From: Streptomyces caniferus
Lineage (GTDB): Bacteria > Actinomycetota > Actinomycetes > Streptomycetales > Streptomycetaceae
Direction of reading: 5' to 3'
DNA length: 64,000 nucleotides
NCBI RefSeq assembly: GCF_009811555.1
Contig: NZ_BLIN01000002.1
Coordinates: forward strand, 1,054,001-1,118,000
Positions 37,137-46,835 of the stretch are shown here, one piece after another. The notes beneath the pieces are model-generated. The model was not told the DNA's origin. It was given only the letters and a program-made list of their open reading frames with translations, and did no database searches. A program made the position numbers and the translations under genes. Position 1 is the stretch's first letter; each line of letters starts with the position of its first letter.

Positions 37137-37978
37137 CGGCGCAGCGCCTTCCAGGTGTCGGGGCCGACGATCCCGTCCGTGGGGAGCCCGGACCGGGCCT
37201 GCAGACGCTGGACGGCGCGCCGGGTCCGCCCGCCGACGATGCCGTCCACCACGCCCGGGTCACAGCCCCGGCGGTGCAGCAGGCACTGCGCCTCGACGAC
37301 GTCCCAGCCCGCCGCACCGCTGCCCAGGACCGCCGTGTCCGTACGGCTGTGCCCGGCATACAGGGCGCCCGCCCGGCGCCGCACGGAGCAGCCGAAGGCC
37401 TCCCCTGGCCGGTGGGTGAACGTCGGCGCGGCACCGGGCACGCCGGCGGCCGGTGCGGCGACGGCGGCGCGTTCGATGCCGGTGGCGTCCTGCCAGAGGC
37501 GGACGACCAGCAGCGCCGCACCGGCCATGACGAGCGCCGCCAGCGCGCCCAGGACCAGCGGTGGGAGCGGCATGAGACGGCCGGACGGGGGCCCGGCGGC
37601 CGCGGTGGGTGCGGCGGATGCGGCGAGTCCGGCGGGTGCGGCCGTCTCGTCCCGCGCGGCCCGACCGGCCGGCCGCGGCACCGGCTGTCCGGCCGCGGGC
37701 GCCGGCCGGGTGGCGTGCCAGGCCTGCGCGGCGACCTCCTGGAGCGCCAGCAGCCGGGGCGCATCGGCATCGCAGACCCGGGCCAGCGCCTCCACCGCCG
37801 CGCGCGGCGGCAGCTTCTTGCCGTTGAGATAGCGCTCCCAGGACGACTTGCTGTACGAGGTCCGTGCGGCGAGCGCGGTCAGGCTCAGTCCGCTGTGGTC
37901 CTTCAACCGCCGTAAGTGGACGACCAGATGCCGCACCCGGTGGTCCAGCGATGCGGGCAGCCCTTTCCAACGCGACAT
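37133..37978 (-). CDS. Membrane-anchored HTH protein with peptidoglycan-binding domain (paralogue C)
   Basis: 281 aa from ATG at 37978 (MSRWKGLPASLDHRV, matching the MPRWKALPEELDPQV start of paralogue A). The HTH (LSLTALAARTSYSKSSWERYLNGKKLPP) is followed by a linker, a membrane helix (about 145-170, LPPLVLGALAALVMAGAALLVV) and a C-terminal PG_binding_1-like domain (AQCLLHRRGCDPGVVDGIVGGRTRRAVQRLQARSG then DGIVGPDTWKAL). DUF2690 is thus replaced by a cell-wall-binding module. This suggests the family senses envelope state. It is first of a two-gene operon with paralogue B. Confidence 0.82.
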   Translation of the reverse strand: MSRWKGLPASLDHRVRHLVVHLRRLKDHSGLSLTALAARTSYSKSSWERYLNGKKLPPRAAVEALARVCDADAPRLLALQEVAAQAWHATRPAPAAGQPVPRPAGRAARDETAAPAGLAASAAPTAAAGPPSGRLMPLPPLVLGALAALVMAGAALLVVRLWQDATGIERAAVAAPAAGVPGAAPTFTHRPGEAFGCSVRRRAGALYAGHSRTDTAVLGSGAAGWDVVEAQCLLHRRGCDPGVVDGIVGGRTRRAVQRLQARSGLPTDGIVGPDTWKALRR

Positions 37979-38415
37979 GTCCCACCCCGTACGCGTTCGA
38001 TGTCCCCCGAGGCCATGGCCCCCTGTGCCGCCGATGATGGCGCGGACCCGGGCTCCGTTTCCGCTTTTTACTCTTTCCACGCGGTATCGGCACCTTGCCG
38101 CCGCCCGGGCCGCGGTCCCGCCGAAGCATCCGCCCCGACGGCGTCCCCGCAGGTCACGGCCGGGACATCCCACGCGAGCCGCATCCTGGCGGGCGGCCGG
38201 CGCCGGGCACCGGCGGGCGGGAGTGCGGCCGGTGGCGCACCGCGGGCCGCACGGCCCGCCCCGCGCCGCCTCCGCCGTGGTCCGTGCGCCGCCCGCCCGC
38301 CTTCGCACGGCACCGCGCCACAGCACGACGGCGGCCCGCCTTCTCCCCGAGGAGAGGACGGGCCGCCGTCACCGACCGGCCGGCCGGGTGCCCGCGGGCA
38401 CCCCGAGCCGGGTGC
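37979..38415. other. 437-bp gene-free region upstream of HTH paralogue C
   Basis: Contains the upstream region of paralogue C and the hairpin that ends the DUF3017 transcript (listed separately). ORFs here are Arg/Pro/Ala-rich shadows without ribosome sites. A short T-rich stretch near 38070 could belong to a promoter, but no paired elements are clear. Confidence 0.45.
38327..38370 (-). terminator. Terminator downstream of the DUF3017 gene
   Basis: GACGGCGGCCCG pairs with CGGGCCGCCGTC, with a smaller TCTCC/GGAGA hairpin in the loop, about 45 bp after the DUF3017 stop. Confidence 0.7.
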
Positions 38416-38844
38416 CTACCGCACGGTGAAGTGGACGATGTCGTCCAGGAACGGGATGTGGATCCACGGCTTGGGCTGCACCATCATCGCCAGCATCACG
38501 ATCACGAAGCCGAGCCCCCCGTACGTCGCCATATCGGTGAAGCGGGAGCGCACGGCCAGCATCCCCACCGACGGCAGGGCCCACCGCAGCACCGCCCCGG
38601 CCAGCAGGGAGAGCCCGATCACGATCGCCCCGATACGGAAGGCGTCGAGCGCCTCCAGCAGCAGACCGACCGCGACCCCGCCCATGACGGTGAGCAGCGG
38701 CCACTGCCGGGCGGGCGCGGGAAAGTCGCCCGAGGCGGCCCGCCCGCCGCCTTCCGGCCGGGCGGTGTCGCGGGTCAGCGTCGGAAAGCGGCGCGAGGAG
38801 CGCTGCGGCTCACAGGCTCCGTCCGAATGCGCATCGGCACCCAT
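38416..38844 (-). CDS. DUF3017-family membrane protein
   Basis: 142 aa. A charged N-terminus of about 45 residues is followed by three hydrophobic segments (PLLTVMGGVAVGLLLEAL, GAIVIGLSLLAGAVLRWAL, GLGFVIVMLAMMVQP) and a short tail FLDDIVHFTVR. This is the DUF3017 pattern, a small integral membrane family that lies beside folD in many streptomycetes, as here (68 bp downstream of folD). Function is unknown. Confidence 0.85.
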   Translation of the reverse strand: MGADAHSDGACEPQRSSRRFPTLTRDTARPEGGGRAASGDFPAPARQWPLLTVMGGVAVGLLLEALDAFRIGAIVIGLSLLAGAVLRWALPSVGMLAVRSRFTDMATYGGLGFVIVMLAMMVQPKPWIHIPFLDDIVHFTVR

Positions 38845-38912
38845 GGCTGGCAGTCCCTTCCGGTGTCCGGATCCGTCTGTCTCTGAGGACAGGCTCTCAG
38901 ATCGCGCGGGGG

Positions 38913-39767
38913 TCAGCCCGCCGCGCGCTCGGCGGCCTCGACGACGTTGACCAGCAGCTGGGCGCGGGTCATCGGGCCGACGCCGCCCGGGTTGGGGGCG
39001 ACCCAGCCGGCCACCTCGGCGACGCCCGGGTGCACATCGCCGACGATCTTGCCCTGCTCGTCACGGCTGACGCCGACGTCCAGGACCGCCGCACCGGGCT
39101 TGACGTCCTCGGGCTTGATGATGTGCGGCACACCGGCCGCGGCGACGATGATGTCGGCCTGCCTGAGGTGCGCGGACAGATCGCGGGTGCCGGTGTGGCA
39201 CTGGGTCACCGTGGCGTTCTCGGACTTGCGGGTCAGCACCAGCGGCATCGGGCGGCCGATGGTGATCCCGCGGCCGACGACCACCACATGCGCGCCCTTG
39301 ACCTCGACATCGTGACGCCGCAGCAGCTGGACGATGCCGTACGGGGTGCAGGGCAGCGGGCCCTCGATGCCGAGCACCAGCCGGCCCAGGCTCATCGGGT
39401 GCAGACCATCGGCGTCCTTGGCCGGATCCATCAGTTCCAGGACACGGTTGGCGTCGATGCCCTTGGGGAGCGGGAGTTGGACGATGTAGCCGGTGCAGGC
39501 CGGGTCCTCGTTCAGCTCGCGGACGACCGCCTCGATCTCCTCCTGGGTGGCGGTCTCCGGCAGTTCCCGCTGGATCGAGGCGATGCCGACCTGGGCGCAG
39601 TCGCGGTGCTTGCCGTTGACGTACCAGCGGCTTCCCGGGTCGTCGCCCACCAGGAGGGTGCCCAGACCGGGCTGTACGCCCTTGGCCTTCAGTGCCTCGA
39701 CGCGGGTGGTGAGCTCGGACTTGATAGCGGCTGCGGTGGCCTTGCCATCCAGGATCTGGGCAGTCAT
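38913..39767 (-). CDS. folD: Bifunctional methylenetetrahydrofolate dehydrogenase/cyclohydrolase
   Basis: 284 aa from ATG at 39767; an ATG three codons earlier is possible but has a poorly spaced ribosome site. FolD interconverts 5,10-methylene-, methenyl- and 10-formyl-tetrahydrofolate with NADP, feeding purine and methionine synthesis. The catalytic tyrosine and lysine are in [12 protein letters not shown]. The QLPLPKGID and [12 protein letters not shown] loops, the cofactor motif [13 protein letters not shown] and the C-terminal [13 protein letters not shown] are all present. It is likely co-transcribed with the DUF3017 gene. The purine genes purH and purN, which use its product, lie 2 kb away. 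Confidence 0.95.
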   Translation of the reverse strand: MTAQILDGKATAAAIKSELTTRVEALKAKGVQPGLGTLLVGDDPGSRWYVNGKHRDCAQVGIASIQRELPETATQEEIEAVVRELNEDPACTGYIVQLPLPKGIDANRVLELMDPAKDADGLHPMSLGRLVLGIEGPLPCTPYGIVQLLRRHDVEVKGAHVVVVGRGITIGRPMPLVLTRKSENATVTQCHTGTRDLSAHLRQADIIVAAAGVPHIIKPEDVKPGAAVLDVGVSRDEQGKIVGDVHPGVAEVAGWVAPNPGGVGPMTRAQLLVNVVEAAERAAG

Positions 39768-40010
39768 ACCCCCCATCTTCCCGGATGAGGGCGGTCACGT
39801 TCCAATCAGGGCATGCGGGGCGTCCATGGCCGGAATTGATCATTGCACTTGCACAACAGTGAGCAACCTTGACTGGACAGAGTGAATGCGCAACTAGAAG
39901 GATTGACGCCGCAGTGCCGCAGGCATCGTCGGGGGCGGGCCAGTGAATCCTGTTTTTCCTCCGCGTCACGCCGCGTCGCGCGACAGTTACCCAACGGAGG
40001 AAAACAGCAG

Positions 40011-40760
40011 ATGAGTTTCGGCGACCCGAACAACCCCTACGGCCAGCAGCCGCAGGCGCCGCAGGGCCCGTACGGCCAGCAGCCCCCGGTCCCTCCGCAG
40101 GGTCAGCCCGGCTACGGATACCCCCAGCAGACCCCGCCGCAGCAGCCGTACGGCTACCCGCAGCAGCAGGTCCCGCCGCAGCAGGCGTACGGCTACCCCC
40201 AGCAGCAGGCCGCGCCGTACGGCCAGCCGGGGATGCCGGGGATGCCCGGGATGCCGATGGGTTACGCGAGCTGGGGTGCCCGGGTCGGCGCGATCCTGCT
40301 CGACGGCCTGATCATCGGCGCCCTGCCGACCATCCTGTACATCGTCGGCGCCATCATGGCCGCCAGCTCCTCGTCCACGAGCGTGGACACCTCGTCCTGC
40401 CAGCCGGGCGACGTCCAGTGCGTCAGCGACGCCTACAACTCGGCCGCGAGCAGCGCCACGCCGACCGGCGCCATCATCGTGATGGCGATCGCGTGGCTGA
40501 TCCTCGTGGGCGGTGGCTTCTTCCTCATGGCGAAGGAAGGCGGCACCGGCCAGACCCCGGGCAAGAAGGCACTGGGCATCAAGGTGCTCAAGGAGACCAC
40601 CGGTCAGCCTCTCGGCTTCGGCATGACGTTCGTGCGCTACATCTGCCGCTACCTCAACGGCCTGCTGTGCGGCATCGGCTGGCTGTGGCCGCTGTGGGAC
40701 GACAAGAACCAGACGTTCGCGGACAAGATCGTCGGCACCGTGGTCGTGAGCGTCAAGTAA
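40011..40760 (+). CDS. RDD-family membrane protein with Pro/Gln/Tyr-rich N-terminus
   Basis: 249 aa from ATG at 40011, after GGAGG. The first 85 residues are a low-complexity cytoplasmic tail of PYGQQP, YGYPQQ and GMPGMP repeats. The RDD domain follows, with the Arg in ASWGARVGAILLDGLIIG, a second membrane helix (AIIVMAIAWLILVGGGFFLMA), the GQTPGKKALGIKVL loop and the final helix before FADKIVGTVVV. RDD proteins are small integral membrane proteins, some linked to ion transport or osmotic stress. It is followed by a hairpin and a second protein with the same type of tail. Confidence 0.88.
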   Translation: MSFGDPNNPYGQQPQAPQGPYGQQPPVPPQGQPGYGYPQQTPPQQPYGYPQQQVPPQQAYGYPQQQAAPYGQPGMPGMPGMPMGYASWGARVGAILLDGLIIGALPTILYIVGAIMAASSSSTSVDTSSCQPGDVQCVSDAYNSAASSATPTGAIIVMAIAWLILVGGGFFLMAKEGGTGQTPGKKALGIKVLKETTGQPLGFGMTFVRYICRYLNGLLCGIGWLWPLWDDKNQTFADKIVGTVVVSVK

Positions 40761-40797
40761 GCCCGCTCTGGGCCGCACGGACGCCCTCAACAGCCCA

Positions 40798-40833
40798 CGA
40801 AGGCCCCCTCGCAGCCGCGACCGGGGGCCTTCG
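40798..40833 (+). terminator. Hairpin after the RDD gene
   Basis: CGAAGGCCCCC pairs with GGGGGCCTTCG around a 14-nt loop, 38 bp past the stop. It may only partly stop transcription into the next gene. Confidence 0.7.
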
Positions 40834-40878
40834 CGGCGCTCGCCGATATCGCTTCAAGTCGCCCGAAGGACACCGCTC

Positions 40879-41454
40879 GTGAGCTACCCCAACCAGAACC
40901 CTTACGGTCCGCCGCCGGGTCAGCAACCCGGCTACGGCTACCCCCAGCAGCCTCCCCACCCTCAGCAGCCGATGGCTCCGTACGGCCCCTACCCGGGCGG
41001 CGGCGGAATGCCCGGTATGCAGCCGCAGTACCCCGCGGTGATGCCCGGCAGCGCCAAGACCGCCCGGGTGATGCTGTTCGTGCTCTCCGGCCTGAACCTC
41101 ATCGGGCTGGTCCTCGCCGTGATGGGACTGGGCGGCGTCAGCAAGGCCTCGCACAACGCCTCGCCGTACACCGCCGCGGAGGACGTCACGGCGATGAACG
41201 TCGGCAAGGGTCTGCTGATCGCGGTGATCGTGCTGATCGTGATCTTCACCGCGGCCGCGATCACCCTGGCCCTGCAGTTCGCCAACGGCGGCAGCGGGGT
41301 GCGGGTCGGCACCATCGTCTTCGGTGTCGCGACCATCATGCTGAGCCTGTTCACCTTCCCGATCGGCCTGGTCCACACGGTCCTGGGCATCCTGGTCGTG
41401 GTCTTCGTCTCCAAGGACGAGAGCAACGCCTGGTTCAACCGGCCGCGTTACTGA
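40879..41454 (+). CDS. Membrane protein with Pro/Gln/Tyr-rich N-terminus
   Basis: 191 aa from GTG at 40879, with GAAGGA upstream. Like its neighbour it begins with a PYGPPPGQQPGYGYPQQ tail (about 50 residues). Four hydrophobic segments follow (VMLFVLSGLNLIGLVLAVMGL; GLLIAVIVLIVIFTAAAITLAL; VGTIVFGVATIMLSLF; LVHTVLGILVVVFVS). No enzymatic motif is seen. Proteins of this layout are common in streptomycetes and of unknown role; the shared tail suggests a common partner with the RDD protein. Confidence 0.78.
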   Translation: MSYPNQNPYGPPPGQQPGYGYPQQPPHPQQPMAPYGPYPGGGGMPGMQPQYPAVMPGSAKTARVMLFVLSGLNLIGLVLAVMGLGGVSKASHNASPYTAAEDVTAMNVGKGLLIAVIVLIVIFTAAAITLALQFANGGSGVRVGTIVFGVATIMLSLFTFPIGLVHTVLGILVVVFVSKDESNAWFNRPRY

Positions 41455-41473
41455 CCTCTTCGGGCACCGCACG

Positions 41474-41511
41474 GCGAAGGGCCGCACCCCGGTCGGGGTG
41501 CGGCCCTTCGC
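41474..41511. terminator. Strong bidirectional terminator before purH
   Basis: A perfect 17-bp stem (GCGAAGGGCCGCACCCC and its complement) with loop GGTC, between the convergent membrane protein gene and purH. Confidence 0.9.
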
Positions 41512-41525
41512 GTGGGATCGGCCGC

Positions 41526-43085
41526 TCAGTGGAAGAAGTGCCGGGTCCCCGTGAAGTACATCGTCACGCCGGCCTTCTTGGCGGCCTCGACGACGAGCTC
41601 GTCACGGACCGAACCGCCCGGCTGGACCACGGCCTTGACGCCGGCCTCGGCCAGCACCTCGAAGCCGTCGGGGAACGGGAAGAAGGCGTCGGAGGCGGCG
41701 TAGGAACCGCGCGCCCGCTCCTCGCCCGCACGCTGCACCGCGAGCTTCGCGGAGTCCACGCGGTTGACCTGGCCCATGCCGACGCCGACCGTGGCGCCGT
41801 TCTTGGCGAGCAGGATCGCGTTGGACTTCACGGCACGGCAGGCGCGCCAGGCGAAGGCCAGCTCGGCCAGCTCGTCGGCGGACAGCACGGCCCCGCTGGC
41901 CAGCGTCCAGTTGCCCGGGTCGTCGCCCTCGGCCTGCAGCCGGTCGGTCACCTGGAGCAGGGCGCCGCCGTCAACGGGCTTGACCTCCACCGGGTTCGAC
42001 GGGGCGTCGGGACAGCGCAGCACCCGGATGTTCTTCTTGCGGGCGAGGATCTCGACCGCGCCGTCCTCGTAGCCGGGGGCCACGATGACCTCGGTGAAGA
42101 TCTCGGCGACCTGCTCGGCCATCGCCACGGAGACCGGGCGGTTGACGGCGATGACACCGCCGAACGCGGAGAGCGGGTCACAGGCGTGCGCGTTGCGGTG
42201 CGCCTCGGCGATGTCCGCGGCGACCGCGATACCGCACGGGTTGGCGTGCTTGATGATCGCCACACACGGCTCGGCGTGGTCGTACGCGGCCCGGCGCGCG
42301 GCGTCGGTGTCCGTGTAGTTGTTGTACGACATCTCCTTGCCGTGCAGCTGCTCGGCCTGCGCGAGCCCGCCGCTGCCGTCCACGTACAGCGCGGCACCCT
42401 GGTGCGGGTTCTCGCCGTAGCGCAGGACGTTCTTGCGGGCGTAGGTGGCGCCGAGGAACTCGGGGAACGTCGCGTCATCGGCGTAGCCGTCGAGGAACCA
42501 GGAGGCGACGGCCACGTCGTAGGCCGCGGTGTGCTGGAAGGCCTCGGCCGCCAGCCGCTTGCGCGCGTCCAGCGCGAAGCCGCCGCCGGCGACGGCCTCC
42601 AGGACGGCGCCGTAGCGGGCGGGGTTCACGACCACGGCCACCGACGGGTGGTTCTTGGCGGCGGCGCGGACCATCGAGGGTCCGCCGATGTCGATCTGCT
42701 CCACGCACTCGTCGGGGGTGGCGCCGGAGGCGACGGTCTCCCGGAACGGGTACAGGTTGACGATCACCAGGTCGAACGGCTCGACACCCAGATCGGCCAG
42801 CTGCCGGCGGTGGTCCTCCAGGCGGAGGTCGGCCAGGATGCCGGCGTGCACCTTCGGGTGCAGGGTCTTGACCCGGCCGTCCAGGCACTCGGGGAAGCCG
42901 GTCAGCTCCTCGACCTTGGTGACCGGCACCCCGGCCGCGGCGATCTTCGCGGCCGTCGACCCGGTCGAGACGAGCTGGACGCCCGCCGCGTGCAGGCCCT
43001 GCGCCAGCTCCTCCAGCCCGGACTTGTCATAGACGCTGACCAGCGCGCGGCGGATGGGCCGCTGCGTACCTTCGGTGGCGGTCAC
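41526..43085 (-). CDS. purH: Bifunctional AICAR formyltransferase/IMP cyclohydrolase
   Basis: 519 aa from GTG at 43085, overlapping the purN stop as GTGA. It performs the last two steps of IMP synthesis. The N-terminal cyclohydrolase (MGS-like) domain has [34 protein letters not shown] and the [20 protein letters not shown] region. The formyltransferase domain has [23 protein letters not shown] and the catalytic KHANPCG lysine/histidine motif. The end [11 protein letters not shown] is typical. The formyl donor comes from the FolD pathway encoded nearby. Confidence 0.96.
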   Translation of the reverse strand: MTATEGTQRPIRRALVSVYDKSGLEELAQGLHAAGVQLVSTGSTAAKIAAAGVPVTKVEELTGFPECLDGRVKTLHPKVHAGILADLRLEDHRRQLADLGVEPFDLVIVNLYPFRETVASGATPDECVEQIDIGGPSMVRAAAKNHPSVAVVVNPARYGAVLEAVAGGGFALDARKRLAAEAFQHTAAYDVAVASWFLDGYADDATFPEFLGATYARKNVLRYGENPHQGAALYVDGSGGLAQAEQLHGKEMSYNNYTDTDAARRAAYDHAEPCVAIIKHANPCGIAVAADIAEAHRNAHACDPLSAFGGVIAVNRPVSVAMAEQVAEIFTEVIVAPGYEDGAVEILARKKNIRVLRCPDAPSNPVEVKPVDGGALLQVTDRLQAEGDDPGNWTLASGAVLSADELAELAFAWRACRAVKSNAILLAKNGATVGVGMGQVNRVDSAKLAVQRAGEERARGSYAASDAFFPFPDGFEVLAEAGVKAVVQPGGSVRDELVVEAAKKAGVTMYFTGTRHFFH

Positions 43086-43765
43086 GAGATACGTACCTTT
43101 CGTCCCTCAATGCGGTAGCCGTGCCGGGCCAGACGCCCCACGACCTCGACGAGCAGCGATCGCTCGACTTCCTTGATGCGCTCATGCAGCGCGGATTCGT
43201 CGTCCTCGTCCCGGATCTCGACCACGCCCTGGGCGATGATCGGGCCGGTGTCGACACCGTCGTCGACGAAGTGGACGGTGCATCCGGTGACCTTCGCGCC
43301 GTACGCGAGCGCATCGCGCACGCCATGGGCACCGGGAAAGCTCGGCAGCAGCGCCGGGTGGGTGTTGACGGTGCGGCCGCCGAAGCGGGCGAGGAACTCC
43401 TTGCCCAGGATCTTCATGAAACCGGCCGAGACCACCAGATCGGGCTCGTGGGCGGCGACCGCCTCGGTGAGCGCCGCGTCCCAGTCCGCACGGCTCTCGT
43501 AGTCCTTGACCCGGCACACGAAGGTGGGGAGCCCGGCGGCCCCGGCGCGCTCCAGGCCCGCGATGGCGCCCCGGTCGGCGCCGACGGCCACGATCTCGGC
43601 TCCGTACCCCGCCGGGCCCTGATCGGCGATGGCGTCCAGCAGCGCCTGCAGATTCGTGCCGGAACCGGAGACGAGGACGACGATGCGGGCCACCCGGCCC
43701 CTCAGGGTCTCCCCAGGAACGGGGGGAACGGAGGGCTGCTGGGCGGGGGCTGGGGAGGAAGCCAC
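43082..43765 (-). CDS. purN: Phosphoribosylglycinamide formyltransferase
   Basis: 227 aa from GTG at 43765; a second GTG at 43693, directly before the [11 protein letters not shown] strand and with a GAGGGG site, would give about 203 aa, nearer the usual length. PurN transfers formyl from 10-formyl-THF to GAR in purine synthesis. The motifs are [14 protein letters not shown], the [11 protein letters not shown] strand and the catalytic Asn/His/Asp in [15 protein letters not shown] and [11 protein letters not shown]. It overlaps purH by 4 bp, forming a purN-purH operon. Confidence 0.93.
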   Translation of the reverse strand: MASSPAPAQQPSVPPVPGETLRGRVARIVVLVSGSGTNLQALLDAIADQGPAGYGAEIVAVGADRGAIAGLERAGAAGLPTFVCRVKDYESRADWDAALTEAVAAHEPDLVVSAGFMKILGKEFLARFGGRTVNTHPALLPSFPGAHGVRDALAYGAKVTGCTVHFVDDGVDTGPIIAQGVVEIRDEDDESALHERIKEVERSLLVEVVGRLARHGYRIEGRKVRIS

Positions 43766-44010
43766 GGCGGGGCTCTTTTCCGATCTCGCGTGCTTTGTGT
43801 GGTCGTACAAGACTGCGGGTACCGCAGATCCGGGGAACCCTACGAAGGCGCCGACCGTCAGCAACGATACCGGCACACCGCGCGGCCCCCACGGGACGGG
43901 GGCGGGCACGGGAGGTAGCGTCAGGCGTAAGACTGCATGCAGTTCGTGGTAACCCGGCGCCGGCCGTGAGGGCCCGCGCACGGACGAGACAAGGGGAAGA
44001 CGCACTCCAG

Positions 44011-44862
44011 ATGACGGACCGACGCCGCCGCGCGGCCCTCCCGCTCCTGCTGCCCGCCACCGCCCCCGGGGCGGTGCTGCTGCCGCGCGAGCGCAAGTCG
44101 TCCTCGTCCCCGGAGCCCACCGCCCCGGACACCCCGGATTCCGACCGGGACAACCCCTTCGCCCCGCCGCCGCCCGACGCCCCCGACCAGGAGTGGCGCC
44201 CGCGCCACCCCGCACCGGACCAGAACCACGACGGCGACGAGGGCGAGCCGTCGCAGGACGAGTCGACGCCGAGCTGGGGCAACCAGTGGAGCCCCCGGCA
44301 GCCGGGCCGGCAGAGCGGCGGATTCGGCACCCGTCCGGGCGGCCGGAACGGTCAGCAGAGCGGCCCCGGTGGCTCCGGCAACCCCGGTGGGCTGCGCTGG
44401 GACCCCACCGACCCGGCCCAGCGCCGGGCGCGCTTCGCGCTGCTCGCCGGCCTGTGGTCGTTCTTCTGCGTGCTCTTCAGCCTGCCGGAGGTCGCCCTGC
44501 TGCTGGGCGTGCTGGCGCTCTACTGGGGCATCAGCTCGCTGCGCGCCAAGCCGAACACCGCGAAGGCCACCGCCGCGGCCACCACCGCCGCCATGGAGGG
44601 CCGCCCCGCCCCGAACGCCCAGCCCGGCGCCCAGGGCACCCCCTCCTCGCCGGCCAGCACCCGGCCGCAGGTCACCGCGGCGATCGCCGGGCTGGTGACC
44701 GCGTCGCTGGCGCTGATGATGGTGGCCGCGACCTTCACCGTGCAGATCGTCTACCGCGACTACTTCACCTGCGTGGAAGACGCCCTGACCCAGTCCGCCG
44801 GCAAGTCCTGCGAGCAGATGCTGCCGCGCGAGCTGCGACCGCTGCTGAGCACGGAGCAGTAG
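44011..44862 (+). CDS. Membrane protein of unknown function
   Basis: 283 aa if started at ATG 44011; the ribosome site there is weak (AAGGGGAAG about 12 nt away), so the start is uncertain. The first 130 residues are a disordered Pro/Asp/Gly/Gln-rich region (DRDNPFAPPPPDAPDQEWRP). Two hydrophobic regions follow: ARFALLAGLWSFFCVLFSLPEVALLLGVLALYWG, and AAIAGLVTASLALMMVAATFTVQIV. The C-terminal part has two cysteines (TCVEDALTQSAGKSCEQML) that would lie outside. No known family is recognised. Divergent from purN. Confidence 0.7.
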   Translation: MTDRRRRAALPLLLPATAPGAVLLPRERKSSSSPEPTAPDTPDSDRDNPFAPPPPDAPDQEWRPRHPAPDQNHDGDEGEPSQDESTPSWGNQWSPRQPGRQSGGFGTRPGGRNGQQSGPGGSGNPGGLRWDPTDPAQRRARFALLAGLWSFFCVLFSLPEVALLLGVLALYWGISSLRAKPNTAKATAAATTAAMEGRPAPNAQPGAQGTPSSPASTRPQVTAAIAGLVTASLALMMVAATFTVQIVYRDYFTCVEDALTQSAGKSCEQMLPRELRPLLSTEQ

Positions 44863-44962
44863 CCGCTGAGCACGGGGCAGTAGGGGATGCGGCGGTAGCG
44901 GCGTACAGCGGCAGGTGGTGTGCGGTGCCGGTCGGGGTCGTGCTTGCGGGTGGCAGCCCGTG

Positions 44963-46735
44963 TCAGCCGTTCGGGGTGACGGGGGCGGCGGCCTGTGGCT
45001 TGCCGGCGGGCTCCGGGACGACCGGTTCTGCGGGGGACGACTCGATGACGGCCGGTTCCCCGGTGGACGAATCCGTGCCGGCCGACTCCTTGGCGGCCGA
45101 TCCCGTGCCGACCGGTTCCGCATCGCCCGGCCTTGTGGCTGCGAGGCCCTTGCTGCCGGGGACGGCCTCGTCGGCGCCGGGGGAGGTCTCGCCGGCACCC
45201 GGGGCGGCCTCGTCGGCGCCCGGGACGGAAGGCTTGGCCCCGGCGGCGGAAGCCTCCGTGCCGGAAGTGGAAGCCTTGGGGCCGGAGGCGGGGCCCTTGA
45301 TGCCGAACACGGAACGCTTGGCGCCGGAGCGGGCGCCGCCCTTGCCGTCCCCCGTGGCGGCACCGGGACAGGTGTCCTCCTCGTCTCTCCGCCGTGCCGT
45401 GCGCAGATGCCAGGCCCGTAGTCCGATCGCGCCCGGGAGGCCGGTCAAGGCGGTCCAGCCCGCTGCCGCGAGGCCCGTACGCCACCAGCTCGGGCCGAAG
45501 TCGGCGAGCGCGCCGGTGCCCAGTGCGCCGCCCGAGAGCCCCGCGAGCACCGCCGCGACGACGCCGCACAGGCAGGCCCCCAGGGCTGCCGCACAGGCGG
45601 TCGTCCCCCATGTCCAGGAGAACGCCGGGGCGTCGGCAGTCTCCACGGGACGCGCCACGGAGCGGGCGACCGAGCGGGCCAGCAGCGCCCCCGCGACGAG
45701 GGGCACCACGACCACCGCCCAGGTCAGCGGGTTTCCCGGGCCGGCGTCCGGCAGCCCGCCGAGCAGCGGCAGCTGCGGCAGCACCGGATGTGCCGAGGTG
45801 CCCAGCGGGCCGACCGCGATGCCCGTGCCGACCGTGAACCCCGGCCCCAGACCGTAGGCGGCGCCCCAGACGGCCGCGTTCGGGAGCAGGACCAGGCACA
45901 GCAGCAGCACCGTCGCGCGGCTCGCCCAGTCGGGCGCCAGCTGGAGCAGGTCCTGACGCACCCGTCCCGCGTGCAGGCCGAGGGAGAGCAGGGTGAGCAG
46001 GGCGCCGGAGACGAGCAGGGCACCGAGGGCGGCACCGGCGGCGCGCTGCGCGGCGGCGAACCGGGGGCCGGCGAGGAGGGCCCGCAGCGCGCCCGGCACC
46101 GCGGCCCCGGCCCGCAGGGCCCAGGCGGGCAGCAGATCGGCGCCGGGATGCCGGAGCAGGAACCAGGCCGTACCGCCGAGCGTGGCGACCGCGGTGGCCG
46201 GTACGAACGCCAGGGCGCTGAGCGGTTCGGCGCTGAGCCGTCCGGCGGAGGCGTAGAGCAGCACCGCGGCCGCGATCAGCAGATAGCCGGTGAGCAGCGC
46301 GCCGAGCAGGGTGCGCGGCACGACCGTCCGGGTGGCGCCCGCAGTGGTGCCGGGGTCCGCGCCGGGGCCGGGGTGGCCGTCCGCCGCGGTCGCCAGGGCG
46401 TGGCGGGCGGCCCGGTGGAGCAGCCAGACGGGGAGGACGGCGAGCAGCAGCGGGGTCACGGCGACCGGGGCGGCGAAGTGGCCGGTGGTGCGTACGAGGT
46501 TGCCGCCGTGCGCCATCAGCCACAGGTCGGCGGCCAGGTGCAGGGCCCGCGAGGGGCCGCTGTCGGGGGCCGGGGAGGCGACCCAGAGCAGCAGCACGGC
46601 GACCGCCAGCGCGCCGAGGCCGAGACCGGCGGCCGTCACCCCGCCGAGGAAGGCCGCGCCGATCGCGGAGGAGCGCTGCGCGGCGGCTCGGCCGTGCGAG
46701 GACAACGTAGGGCCACGATCGGTCGACTGGCTCAC
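44963..46735 (-). CDS. DUF6350-type polytopic membrane protein
   Basis: 590 aa from GTG at 46735. About 420 residues contain ten or more hydrophobic segments ([63 protein letters not shown]) with conserved WLMAHGG and [18 protein letters not shown] blocks, the pattern called DUF6350. The last 150 residues are a cytoplasmic Ala/Glu/Pro/Ser-rich tail with repeated PGAxE and AGTDSS-like units. It lies between the purN and sucCD regions, as I recall for other streptomycetes. Function unknown. Confidence 0.8.
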   Translation of the reverse strand: MSQSTDRGPTLSSHGRAAAQRSSAIGAAFLGGVTAAGLGLGALAVAVLLLWVASPAPDSGPSRALHLAADLWLMAHGGNLVRTTGHFAAPVAVTPLLLAVLPVWLLHRAARHALATAADGHPGPGADPGTTAGATRTVVPRTLLGALLTGYLLIAAAVLLYASAGRLSAEPLSALAFVPATAVATLGGTAWFLLRHPGADLLPAWALRAGAAVPGALRALLAGPRFAAAQRAAGAALGALLVSGALLTLLSLGLHAGRVRQDLLQLAPDWASRATVLLLCLVLLPNAAVWGAAYGLGPGFTVGTGIAVGPLGTSAHPVLPQLPLLGGLPDAGPGNPLTWAVVVVPLVAGALLARSVARSVARPVETADAPAFSWTWGTTACAAALGACLCGVVAAVLAGLSGGALGTGALADFGPSWWRTGLAAAGWTALTGLPGAIGLRAWHLRTARRRDEEDTCPGAATGDGKGGARSGAKRSVFGIKGPASGPKASTSGTEASAAGAKPSVPGADEAAPGAGETSPGADEAVPGSKGLAATRPGDAEPVGTGSAAKESAGTDSSTGEPAVIESSPAEPVVPEPAGKPQAAAPVTPNG

Positions 46736-46835
46736 GCCGCCATGCTGCCAACAACTGGCGTTTCATCCCTGCACTGGCGAAATGCCCGACGTGTCGCGCT
46801 GTATCCCGTGATGATGGTTTTCCACACTGCTGTGT

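Noticed and set aside
38068..38313. Small minus-strand ORF in the gap before DUF3017
   Set aside because: Low-complexity Arg/Pro/Ala sequence without ribosome site; several overlapping frames are equally open, as expected for GC-rich non-coding DNA.
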